The notes under the pieces are model-generated. The model did no database searches, was not told the origin of the DNA, and was given only the letters and a program-made list of their open reading frames with translations. Position numbers and translations under genes: made by a program. From a bacterium (GTDB lineage: Bacteria; Bacillota_I; Bacilli_A; RF39; UBA660), in NCBI GenBank assembly GCA_029012525.1, contig JAQXMG010000057.1:1-15434 (forward strand): a DNA stretch of 15,434 nucleotides, given 5' to 3'. This document shows positions 7,297 through 15,062 of the stretch, piece after piece; the first letter of the stretch is position 1; each line of letters begins with the position of its first letter.

Positions 7297-7325
7297 TTGA
7301 TTATCTTACATTTTTATTATATAAT
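7297..7325 (+). promoter_or_regulatory. Promoter of the pilB-like ATPase gene; the overlapping palindrome may also serve the pilins
   Basis: TTGATT (7297-7302) and TATAAT (7320-7325) are spaced by exactly 17 nt on the plus strand, predicting a start near 7332 and a leader of about 50 nt. The Shine-Dalgarno AAGGGG is at 7368-7373. The -10 sits in the palindrome ATTATATAAT (7316-7325), so the minus strand also reads TATAAT (7321-7316) toward the pilin pair, with no good -35. Confidence 0.55.
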
Positions 7326-7382
7326 AAAAAATAGATAAATACTAGAATAAAATAAAAAAATTATAAAAAGGGGCAATTATTT

Positions 7383-9068
7383 ATGAGAGAATTTGATTTT
7401 GCAACAGTTCCAATAGTTGATATAGTAAATGATATTATTATCGACGGTGCCACTAAAAATGCCAGTGATATTCATTTTGATCCTGCTGAAAATTATTTGA
7501 AGATTAGAATGCGTATTGATGGTGAGTTAAGAGATTATGCTATCGTTGAAAATAAATATAAAAGAAACTTAACTACTAGAGTTAAACTCTTAGCAGGTAT
7601 GAATATTACTGAATCTAGACTCCCTCAAGATGGTGCTATAAAAAGTAATATTAATGGTAAAGATTTGGACTTGCGTGTTGCTGCACTTCCTACTAGTTTT
7701 GGTGAAAAAATTGTTATCCGTATTCTAGATTATACTATTAGTTTTGAAGGTATTGAAGCATTAGGATTTACTAAAGAAAATTATGAAATAATAAAAGAAA
7801 TGCTTGCTAATCCAAATGGAATTATTTTAGTAACTGGTGCAACTGGTAGTGGTAAATCAACTACTGTTTATTCTATGCTTCAAAGACTTAACAATGAAGG
7901 CACTAATATCATAACAGTTGAAGATCCAGTTGAAATGAATATCGAAGGAATTAATCAAGTTCAAGTAAATTCTGAAATAGGTCTTGATTTTGCTACTGTT
8001 TTAAGATCAATTTTAAGAGAGGACCCTAATGTTATATTAATCGGAGAAATAAGAGATAGCGAAACTGCTAAAATAGCTATAAGAGCATCTATTACAGGAC
8101 ATCTTGTTTTATCTACAATCCATACTAATAACTCTCTTACAACTATTGAAAGACTTTTAGATATGGATGTTGAAAGATATTTACTTTCTACTTCTCTTAA
8201 AGGAATAATTTCTCAAACTCTTGCTAAAAGATTATGTCCAAATTGTAAAAAGAAACGCGCTACTACTGTTGCTGAAAAACGTATTTTTAAAAAAGCCTTA
8301 GATAAGGATATCGATTATATTTATGAACCTGGTAGTGGTTGTCCAAATTGTCGCGGTGGATATAAAGGAAGAATTGCACTTCAAGAAGTACTTTTAATTA
8401 ATGATGAAATAAGAGATGCAATTAATGAAAATATAAGACGTGCTAAACTTCGTAGTATGATTTATAAAAAAGGAGTTAAAACTTTATTTCAAGATGGACT
8501 TTTAAAAGTAATTGATGGTATTACTACAATGGAAGAAGTATTTAGATTAGTAGATGTCGATGATGATTTAGATAATATTTATGGTAGAGATGATTCTTTA
8601 TTAAGTGAAGATAAAACATTTATTGAAGAACAAATAAAAGAAAAAGAAAACAATGATAATGTTGTTATAAATAATTCAAATAATGATCAAGTAAATATTG
8701 AAGATGATAAAGAGCAAAATAATAATAACAATATTAAAATTGATGACTTTGATGATTTATTAAATAATAATATTAATACTAAACCTACTGCTGTTTATGA
8801 AGAAAAAAAGCAAGAAGATAATTCTATAAATGATTTTATAAATAATATTGAAAACTTTGAAAATCAAGAAATTAATACTAATAATTTTGATAATTTCTTT
8901 ATTAATAACAACGTTTCAAATAATGATGTTAAGCAAAATGAAATAAACAACTTAACTGATTTTGATAATCATGACATAAATAATAATCAAGAAGATAAAA
9001 AAGAAAATAATTCATCTAATTATACCGATGATTTAATCAATTTAATAAATCAAGGATTTTTCGAATAA
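7383..9068 (+). CDS. pilB: Type IV pilus/type II secretion assembly ATPase (PilB/GspE family) with Asn-rich tail
   Basis: This hexameric cytoplasmic motor drives pilin polymerisation. The 561 residues begin at the N2 domain (IVNDIIIDGATKNASDIHFDP), lacking the N-terminal domain of classical PilB and so resembling ComGA. Next come Walker A GATGSGKST (152-160), Walker B VILIGEIRD (217-225), the His box around GHLVLSTIHT (239-248) and a zinc-binding tetracysteine, C285/C288 and C320/C323, typical of the PilB/GspE branch. The conserved core ends near residue 400. Residues 420-561 are low-complexity, 44 of 142 being Asn, with recurring short D/N-F/L motifs. It diverges from two prepilin genes on the other strand, which supports a pilus function. 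The platform protein and peptidase genes are not visible here. Confidence 0.92.
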   Translation: MREFDFATVPIVDIVNDIIIDGATKNASDIHFDPAENYLKIRMRIDGELRDYAIVENKYKRNLTTRVKLLAGMNITESRLPQDGAIKSNINGKDLDLRVAALPTSFGEKIVIRILDYTISFEGIEALGFTKENYEIIKEMLANPNGIILVTGATGSGKSTTVYSMLQRLNNEGTNIITVEDPVEMNIEGINQVQVNSEIGLDFATVLRSILREDPNVILIGEIRDSETAKIAIRASITGHLVLSTIHTNNSLTTIERLLDMDVERYLLSTSLKGIISQTLAKRLCPNCKKKRATTVAEKRIFKKALDKDIDYIYEPGSGCPNCRGGYKGRIALQEVLLINDEIRDAINENIRRAKLRSMIYKKGVKTLFQDGLLKVIDGITTMEEVFRLVDVDDDLDNIYGRDDSLLSEDKTFIEEQIKEKENNDNVVINNSNNDQVNIEDDKEQNNNNNIKIDDFDDLLNNNINTKPTAVYEEKKQEDNSINDFINNIENFENQEINTNNFDNFFINNNVSNNDVKQNEINNLTDFDNHDINNNQEDKKENNSSNYTDDLINLINQGFFE

Positions 9069-9095
9069 AAAAAACACAAAATTTTGTGTTTTTTT
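9068..9095. terminator. Bidirectional terminator between convergent pilB and priA
   Basis: A perfect palindrome centred on 9081/9082 has ACACAAAA facing TTTTGTGT, flanked by an A run (9067-9074) and a T run (9089-9095). It lies directly behind the pilB TAA and overlaps the priA stop at 9094-9096, so it serves both strands. Confidence 0.8.
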
Positions 9096-11277
9096 ATAAT
9101 TTATAAGGGTTAAAATCTATTTCAAGTTTTACCTTTTTATTACTAAAATAATGATTTTGTAGTTCTGTTAAAATAGGCATAACATTGTCTATTTTTTTAT
9201 ATTTTAGTATTATTTGAAATCTATAATTATTGTTAAGTTTAAATAAATTACAAACACTTGGCCCAAGAACTATTTCATCTTTGGTTATTTTTTTTCTTAT
9301 AATATTTGCTATTTTAGTGCTTTCGTTACTTGCCATGTCATAATCTTTTGATATTATTTTTACAACACATAAAAAGTAATAAGGTGGATAATCTAATTTT
9401 CTTCTTAAAGCCATTTCTTTATTGAAAAATCCAATATAATCATGATTAATTGTGTATTTTATAGCATAATGATCAGGATTAAAGGTTTGAATTATTACAC
9501 TTCCCTCTTTATCACTTCTGCCACTTCTACCTAAAACTTGCTCTAAAAGTTCAAAAGTTATCTCGCTACTCCTAAAATCTGGATAATTAAGTCCAATATC
9601 AGCATTTATTACTCCTACTAAAGTAACATCTTTAAAATCTAATCCTTTAGAAATCATTTGAGTACCTAGTAAAATATTATATTTTTTATTTGAAAAATCA
9701 TCTATTATTTTAGCAATTGAATTTTTTTTAGTTGTAGTATCAACATCCATTCTAATAATTTTAGAATCTGGTATTAATTTTGTTAATTCCTCTTCTACTT
9801 TTTCAGTTCCCATACCAAAGTCTTTAAATTTTTCGCCACAGTTTGGACATGTTTCCATTCTTTTTGTTGCATATCCACAATAGTGACATCTTAACATATT
9901 AGATGATTTATGAAAAGTTAAAGTTATATCACAGTTTGGACATTTTATTGTATTTCCACAACCACGACAAGTAAGCATTGATGAATAACCACGTTTATTT
10001 AAAAAAAGAATTACTTGTTCATCAGCATCTATTCTTTTTTGTATTTCACCTAGAAGTTTTTTAGAAAAGAAACTATTATTATTTTTAAATTCACTATTCA
10101 TATCAACTATTTCTACCTTAGGTAGTGGCTTATTGTTATATCTTTTATTTAAAGTTAATAGTTTATAAACTCCTTTTACACCTCTTGCATAACTTTCTAA
10201 AGATGGAGTTGCACTTCCTAAAACTAAAGGACAGCTATGGTATTCTGCTCTTTTTTTTGCAACATCTATACAATTATATCTTGGTGTGTTTTCTTGTTTA
10301 TAAGTACTTGAGTGTTCTTCATCAATTATAATTATTCCAATATTTTCTAGTGGTGCGAAAATAGCACTTCTTGCCCCAATTACAATATTTACTTTACCTT
10401 CCTTAATTTTTCGCCATTCATCGTATTTTTCACCATCAGAAAGTCCAGAATGAAGTACTGCTATTTTAGAAAATTTAGTAGTAAATCTTTCTATTATCTG
10501 TGGAGTTAAAGATATTTCAGGAACTAATACAATCGCAGTTTTACCATCATCTATGACATTTTTTATTAATTCCATATAGACATTAGTTTTACCACTTCCA
10601 GTTATACCATGAATTAAATAAGTATTAAAGTTGTTTTTATTTTTTACTATTTCATCAAAAACGTTTTGTTGCTCTTCATTTAATTTAAATGTTGTCTTAT
10701 TTTTTTTCTCAATATTATATCTATAGTACTCTTCTTCTTTTTCCATTAAAATATTTTTGTTAAGTAATGTTGTTATAGTACTTTTAGAAAAAATATTTAA
10801 CTCTTCTTTTTTTACGAAGTCTTTATCTTTTAAGTATTCTATTATTTTTTTGGCATTATCGTTTAATTTTATATTAGTTAGGTCTTTGTCTTTATTTAAT
10901 GATATATATTTTTTATAAATAACGTTCATTTTTACTTTATGCTTAGCTTTTAAAGCTTTAGGTAACATTACTTGATATGATGACATAAGAGACGAAAGAG
11001 TTGTTTTACTTATATATTTACCAAGTGAAATTAATTCCTCATTTAAAATAGGATAAGGATCTACTAAAGATATTATTTCTTTTAAATTTTGTTCATCTTT
11101 TAAACTTCTTATATCCATGACAAATCCTTCAAGAGTTTGACTATTAAAAGGAACTACAACTCTCATTCCTATTTGTACTTTATCTTCTAAAGATTTAGGA
11201 ATTAAGTAAGTAAAAGTTTTGTCAATAAAAACATTAGTTAATTCTACTAAACAATCACATACCATAATTATTTCCAT
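9094..11277 (-). CDS. priA: Primosomal protein N' (replication restart helicase PriA)
   Basis: PriA binds abandoned forks and D-loops, unwinds the lagging arm 3' to 5' and starts primosome loading. Residues 1-110 form the DNA-binding part (DKTFTYLIP, GMRVVVPF). The helicase core has Walker A GITGSGKT (224-231) and DEEH (319-322). Eight zinc-site cysteines (437, 440, 446, 449, 464, 467, 477, 480) follow, then motif VI LGRSGRSDKEG. The length of 727 residues is shorter than in Bacillus but complete. The ATG at 11277 overlaps the upstream gene by 10 bp and lacks a clear Shine-Dalgarno; the in-frame ATG at 11265, behind GGAAATAATT, matches family N-termini equally well and may be the true start. 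Either way it is probably coupled to the nucleotidyltransferase gene. Confidence 0.96.
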   Translation of the reverse strand: MEIIMVCDCLVELTNVFIDKTFTYLIPKSLEDKVQIGMRVVVPFNSQTLEGFVMDIRSLKDEQNLKEIISLVDPYPILNEELISLGKYISKTTLSSLMSSYQVMLPKALKAKHKVKMNVIYKKYISLNKDKDLTNIKLNDNAKKIIEYLKDKDFVKKEELNIFSKSTITTLLNKNILMEKEEEYYRYNIEKKNKTTFKLNEEQQNVFDEIVKNKNNFNTYLIHGITGSGKTNVYMELIKNVIDDGKTAIVLVPEISLTPQIIERFTTKFSKIAVLHSGLSDGEKYDEWRKIKEGKVNIVIGARSAIFAPLENIGIIIIDEEHSSTYKQENTPRYNCIDVAKKRAEYHSCPLVLGSATPSLESYARGVKGVYKLLTLNKRYNNKPLPKVEIVDMNSEFKNNNSFFSKKLLGEIQKRIDADEQVILFLNKRGYSSMLTCRGCGNTIKCPNCDITLTFHKSSNMLRCHYCGYATKRMETCPNCGEKFKDFGMGTEKVEEELTKLIPDSKIIRMDVDTTTKKNSIAKIIDDFSNKKYNILLGTQMISKGLDFKDVTLVGVINADIGLNYPDFRSSEITFELLEQVLGRSGRSDKEGSVIIQTFNPDHYAIKYTINHDYIGFFNKEMALRRKLDYPPYYFLCVVKIISKDYDMASNESTKIANIIRKKITKDEIVLGPSVCNLFKLNNNYRFQIILKYKKIDNVMPILTELQNHYFSNKKVKLEIDFNPYKL

Positions 11278-12173
11278 AAAGGACTTGGATAAATATTATC
11301 ATCAGTCATTTCTTTTAGTGCTTCAACTACTTTTTCTTTATCTTCTTTATATGTTACTCCAAACCACTTAGCATCAGTTTTTAAAACCTTAACTTTACAA
11401 TTATTTTGTTTTATATTATCAAATACAACATCTGGTATTAAATATTCACAATCTTTTAAACTTTCTTTATTATTTTGATAGAATTTTTCAAAATCATTTT
11501 CAATAAAATTAAATATTTTTGTAGTAAATCCAAACATATTCATTGATACAAGTTGATCTTTTTCTACGATAAAAGAAGAAGAACCATTTAGTGGAATACA
11601 ATTTATTATTCCAGATTCATCACTTACTTTACTTTCTATTAATGATGAAAGGTATCCATTTTTTTCTTGACATACTCCCCTTTTAACAACTCCATTTTCA
11701 GTTAAAGTATTTGAAATTTTATAACCAACCATACAAAATTCATCAAAATTATCATTATTTTTTAGATAATCTACTAAAACTTTAAAAGAGTCATATCCAT
11801 AAAAATCATCAGCATTAATAATGGCAAAATTTCCTTTTATAAGATTTCTACAGCACCAAATGGCATGAGCAGTACCAAGTGGTTTTTCTCTTTCTTCAAA
11901 TTCCATATTTTTAGGCAAATCAAGAATATCTTGAAAAGCATAAGAAACATCAATTTTACCTTCAACTCTTTTACCTATTGTTTCTTTAAAAACATCATAG
12001 TTTTCACGCTTTATTAAAAAAACAATTTTGTTAAAACCAGCTTTTTTTGCATCATATATTGAATAATCTATTATAAATTCATTATTAGGACCAACAGGTT
12101 CAATTTGCTTTAAACCACCAAATCTACTTCCCATACCTGCTGCTAAAATAACAAGTATTAATTCTTTTCCCAT
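11268..12173 (-). CDS. NTP_transferase-family nucleotidyltransferase (sugar- or alditol-phosphate type)
   Basis: This 301-residue soluble protein has the Rossmann-like NTP_transferase fold. The signature loop LAAGMGSRFGGLKQ (10-23) binds the nucleotide phosphates, GTAHAIW (100-106) is the base/substrate stretch, and NADDFYG (120-126) supplies the metal-binding acid. Such enzymes form nucleotide-activated sugars or polyols plus pyrophosphate. The exact substrate cannot be read from the sequence; location behind an LtaS-like gene hints at envelope polymer synthesis. The Shine-Dalgarno GGGAGG is strong, but it lies inside the terminator-like hairpin of the preceding junction. The 3' end overlaps the annotated priA start by 10 bp. 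Confidence 0.85.
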   Translation of the reverse strand: MGKELILVILAAGMGSRFGGLKQIEPVGPNNEFIIDYSIYDAKKAGFNKIVFLIKRENYDVFKETIGKRVEGKIDVSYAFQDILDLPKNMEFEEREKPLGTAHAIWCCRNLIKGNFAIINADDFYGYDSFKVLVDYLKNNDNFDEFCMVGYKISNTLTENGVVKRGVCQEKNGYLSSLIESKVSDESGIINCIPLNGSSSFIVEKDQLVSMNMFGFTTKIFNFIENDFEKFYQNNKESLKDCEYLIPDVVFDNIKQNNCKVKVLKTDAKWFGVTYKEDKEKVVEALKEMTDDNIYPSPLWK

Positions 12174-12220
12174 AAAAAATCCTCCCTTTGTTAAAATAAT
12201 TATATATTAACTTAAGGAGG
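12174..12220 (-). terminator. Terminator-like hairpin masking the Shine-Dalgarno of the nucleotidyltransferase gene
   Basis: On the minus strand, CCTCCTTAAGTTAA (12220-12207) pairs with TTAACAAAGGGAGG (12194-12181): seven pairs including one U.G, a 2x2 A/A internal loop, then five pairs, with a 12-nt loop. One A and six T (12179-12174) follow, and the ATG begins at 12173. This has the form of an intrinsic terminator for ltaS, yet its 3' arm is the downstream gene's Shine-Dalgarno. The loop contains TATAAT (12204-12199), with a TTGCTA -35-like hexamer 18 nt upstream. A transcript starting there (about 12192) would lack the 5' arm and leave the ribosome site free. Confidence 0.6.
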
Positions 12221-12237
12221 TTTAGCAATAAGAAAAT

Positions 12238-14187
12238 TTATTCTTCGTTTGCTATTTCTTTTACAACTAATTTTTTAAAGTAATTATATTTTAAAGTTAA
12301 ATCATTTTTCTTAGCTAAATTATTTACTAAAAGATTATTATTTTCCAGATTTTTTTCACTTATTTTTTTACCATTAACAACTTCTCCACCTTCAACATAA
12401 ACATTACCATCATACCAAGAATAATCGCTAAAAAATACTATTCCTGAATAACTACTATTTAAAGCATCTGTTCCAATATAATAGTTAGAATTATAGGAAA
12501 ATCCATATAAATTAAGTACTGTTGGTAAAATATTAAGTTGAGATGTTACTTTTTTTATCTCTTTTTTTGTTTTACCATTATCATAAATAAAAAATGGTGT
12601 TTTGTTTATTAAATTATTTTCAGTTTTTTTATACTTTTCTAATATAGATTGATCAGTTAAAGTATATAAATAATGATCTGTAAATACAACAATTACTGTA
12701 TCATCAAGTAGTTTTTTTTCTTTTAATTTGTTTAATAATAATTCAACCATATAGTCTGTTTCTTTTACTTGACGTCTTATACATTCTTCTTCACCCATTT
12801 CAACAAATTCTATATCTTCTTTTCCTTCATTATCAAGTTCATAAAGCAATTTACATACTCCTTTTGTATTTGTAAATGGTGTATGTGGTGAATAAGTTAT
12901 AATATAATCGACAAAAGGTGTTTCTTCGTTAAACATAAGATTAGAATAATCTTCATTTAATATAAGTTCCCTGTCTAATTGATAACTATTATCATCATAT
13001 TTATACATATCAGTTAAACCATAATAATTATCATATCCCCAACTTTCATAATTAATTCCTCTTGAATAATATTCACTATTATTCATATGAAAAGCATTAA
13101 CTATATATCCTTCACTTTTAAACATATTAGCCATAGAATATGGAAAGTTATTATTACTAAAAGCATAAGCATTTTTGTTATAAGAAAAAGGCACTATAAA
13201 ACCAGTATTTACTGCAAACTCTGAGTTAAAAGTTGATCCTCCTCCATTATAAAATGAATAATGATTAGTAAAGTTAATTGAATTTTTCATCATTTTATAT
13301 AAAGTTGGGGTATCTTTTTCATTTAAAAGCCAAGAATCAACACCTTCTAATTGTAAAAAAATAAAGTTTTTGCCCTTAAATTTACCAGTATAACTATTTT
13401 TAGTATCTTCACTTTCATAAGAATATACTTCTTCTAAAAAGGCTAATTCTTCTTCATCTGTTTCTTCTTTTCTTAAAAACGTTACATAAAAGTTTCTAAA
13501 AGTATATTCAAATAAACCACTTACTCTCATACTTTTATTACTATCATTATATTGATTATAGACATTTCTTGGATTTTTCCAAGTACTCCATACTAAAGAA
13601 TCATTTGCTCTTCCTAAAAACAAAGGAGTTATTAAATGAAGTATAATAAAAATAAGACATATCTTTAATAATCTTTTTTTATCAAAATGATCTACATTAA
13701 CTATATTTTTATAACCCCAAAAAATCAAAAATATAATAATAATTAAAAAAATATAAACTAAAATATTACAATTTACTATAGCATCCATAATATATGGAGC
13801 TCCTTCTTTAGAACTTTCAAGCAAATTAAAACTAAAAAAATTATTAGTAAGTGAATAATAAATATTATTTACTAAATAAAAAACAATCCCTAAAAAATTA
13901 AAAAATAAATATAGTATTTTACCTATTTTTTTCTTAAAAGATAAAGTTATTCCTAAAAATAGGATAACATAGGTTATCGTAAAAAGATTAGGAACTAATC
14001 TATATATTCCAAAAAAATTAATATTTCTTCCTAGAAATCTTGTTGCCAAATCCATAAAAATAAATGGAAGAGCCATATATATATATTGTTTGTTTTTTAT
14101 TATAAATTCTTTTATTTTTATAAAAGTTTCTTTAGGATTTTTTAAATAATTTCTTAGTTTATCAAAAAATTCTTTTACTGCTTTCAT
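12238..14187 (-). CDS. ltaS: Lipoteichoic acid synthase-like membrane phosphoglycerol transferase (LtaS family)
   Basis: In the LtaS family the extracellular domain moves glycerol phosphate from phosphatidylglycerol onto a growing polymer or glycolipid. The 649 residues have five transmembrane segments (about 35-50, 64-83, 91-111, 140-159, 173-191), a linker, then a sulfatase-fold ectodomain. Active-site residues match S. aureus LtaS: E281 in QLEGVD, nucleophile T319 in GGSTFNSE, H435 in YSPHTPF, and D504-H505 in FTDHY. The start follows GGTGATTTA. It has its own strong promoter, a tandem repeat upstream, and a terminator-like hairpin behind. Members vary between synthase, primase and other phosphoglycerol transferases, so the exact product is inferred. 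Confidence 0.88.
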   Translation of the reverse strand: MKAVKEFFDKLRNYLKNPKETFIKIKEFIIKNKQYIYMALPFIFMDLATRFLGRNINFFGIYRLVPNLFTITYVILFLGITLSFKKKIGKILYLFFNFLGIVFYLVNNIYYSLTNNFFSFNLLESSKEGAPYIMDAIVNCNILVYIFLIIIIFLIFWGYKNIVNVDHFDKKRLLKICLIFIILHLITPLFLGRANDSLVWSTWKNPRNVYNQYNDSNKSMRVSGLFEYTFRNFYVTFLRKEETDEEELAFLEEVYSYESEDTKNSYTGKFKGKNFIFLQLEGVDSWLLNEKDTPTLYKMMKNSINFTNHYSFYNGGGSTFNSEFAVNTGFIVPFSYNKNAYAFSNNNFPYSMANMFKSEGYIVNAFHMNNSEYYSRGINYESWGYDNYYGLTDMYKYDDNSYQLDRELILNEDYSNLMFNEETPFVDYIITYSPHTPFTNTKGVCKLLYELDNEGKEDIEFVEMGEEECIRRQVKETDYMVELLLNKLKEKKLLDDTVIVVFTDHYLYTLTDQSILEKYKKTENNLINKTPFFIYDNGKTKKEIKKVTSQLNILPTVLNLYGFSYNSNYYIGTDALNSSYSGIVFFSDYSWYDGNVYVEGGEVVNGKKISEKNLENNNLLVNNLAKKNDLTLKYNYFKKLVVKEIANEE

Positions 14188-14204
14188 TAAATCACCATAG
14201 CTAA

Positions 14205-14233
14205 ATTATATCATTTTTTGTCGTTTATGTAAA
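14205..14233 (-). promoter_or_regulatory. Strong promoter of ltaS with palindrome over the -35
   Basis: On the minus strand, TTTACA (14233-14228) is 17 nt from TATAAT (14210-14205), which is preceded by TGA as an extended -10. The predicted start is about 14198, giving a leader of about 11 nt. The palindrome GTTTA-TG-TAAAC (14223-14234) covers the -35 and could be an operator. Confidence 0.7.
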
Positions 14234-14236
14234 CAA

Positions 14237-14260
14237 TTGTCTTTTTGATTGTCTTTTTGA
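14237..14260. repeat. 12-bp tandem duplication upstream of the ltaS promoter
   Basis: TTGTCTTTTTGA occurs twice in direct succession (14237-14248 and 14249-14260), directly upstream of the ltaS -35. One full helical turn per copy would suit a paired regulator site or an A-tract UP element, but slippage duplication is equally possible. Confidence 0.8.
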
Positions 14261-14276
14261 TAAACTTTAAATTTAA

Positions 14277-14999
14277 TTATTCTAAAACTTCAATTGGAAG
14301 AGTATCTTTATTTTTTTCGAATACAACTACTTTATTATTCACATCAACTGTTGCTAATATTATATTATCTAAAGTATCATATCCAAGACGTTTTACTTCT
14401 TTTGTTATCCATTTTTCATCTTTATTTATAGCTTTTAAATTATTTGGCATTATCTTACCATCAATAATTGCATTAACACATAAGCCCTGTTTTTCTGCTT
14501 TTAGTTTCATATCTTTTATAGTGACATTTTTATATTCACCTTTTGGTAAGAAACTAACATCACCATTTGCTTCCATAATGGCATATGATATTTCACTAAC
14601 ATCAAAATATCCTGCTCCTCTTACAACTTCAAGTAAATCATTAATATCAAATTTTACTTTTCTTAATCCCTTTTCTAAGATTTTACCATCTTGAATTAAT
14701 ACTGTTGGAGTTCCAATAAAAAATCTTCTTAAAGCAATACTTTTCATAGTAAGAACTGATACTAAATAAGCAACTATTCCAAATACAAAAACAGGAACAA
14801 TACCATGAAGATATCCATTAGTTAGATCAATTGTTGCTTCTGCTGCAAAATTACCTATTGAAATACCTATTACATAATCAAATAAACTTAGTTGTGATAC
14901 TTGCTTTTTACCAAGCATTTTAGTTACAAAAAATAAAGTAACTAAAGAAAGCATACTCCTAAAAATAATATCAAAAATTTCCATAACTTCTTTACTCAT
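14277..14999 (-). CDS. DUF421/YetF-family membrane protein
   Basis: The protein has 240 residues from the preferred start. Three hydrophobic segments at the N-terminus (about 8-28, 40-56, 65-84) are followed by a cytosolic DUF421 domain containing GTPTVLIQDGKI (96-107), the LRK...DINDLLEVVRGAGYFD run (112-133) and an EANGDVSFLPKGE stretch. B. subtilis YetF and relatives share this plan; their biochemical role is poorly known. An ATG lies upstream at 15011, but the Shine-Dalgarno GGTGAT overlaps it and serves the ATG at 14999, so the shorter form is likely. It lies behind the rnj terminator; I see no convincing promoter of its own and no clear terminator after it. Confidence 0.85.
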   Translation of the reverse strand: MSKEVMEIFDIIFRSMLSLVTLFFVTKMLGKKQVSQLSLFDYVIGISIGNFAAEATIDLTNGYLHGIVPVFVFGIVAYLVSVLTMKSIALRRFFIGTPTVLIQDGKILEKGLRKVKFDINDLLEVVRGAGYFDVSEISYAIMEANGDVSFLPKGEYKNVTIKDMKLKAEKQGLCVNAIIDGKIMPNNLKAINKDEKWITKEVKRLGYDTLDNIILATVDVNNKVVVFEKNKDTLPIEVLE

Positions 15000-15029
15000 A
15001 AAAATCACCATTATTATTATGAATAAATT

Positions 15030-15062
15030 AAAAAAAAATATAGATAAAATTTATCTATATTT
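15030..15062 (-). terminator. Rho-independent terminator of rnj
   Basis: On the minus strand, AAATATAGATAAA (15062-15050) pairs with TTTATCTATATTT (15048-15036), a 13-bp stem around one base (in practice a 4-6-nt loop). Nine T (15038-15030) follow, the first three within the stem. The 5' arm includes the rnj TAG stop. Confidence 0.75.

Noticed and set aside
8640..9065. Nucleotide-level tandem repeat in the pilB tail
   Set aside because: The DNA is AAT-rich but the units are not exact or evenly phased; the repetition is at protein-motif level only.
14245..14694. Plus-strand open frame opposite the DUF421 gene
   Set aside because: Antisense shadow of a clearly conserved gene, with no ribosome site and a composition typical of reversed coding sequence.
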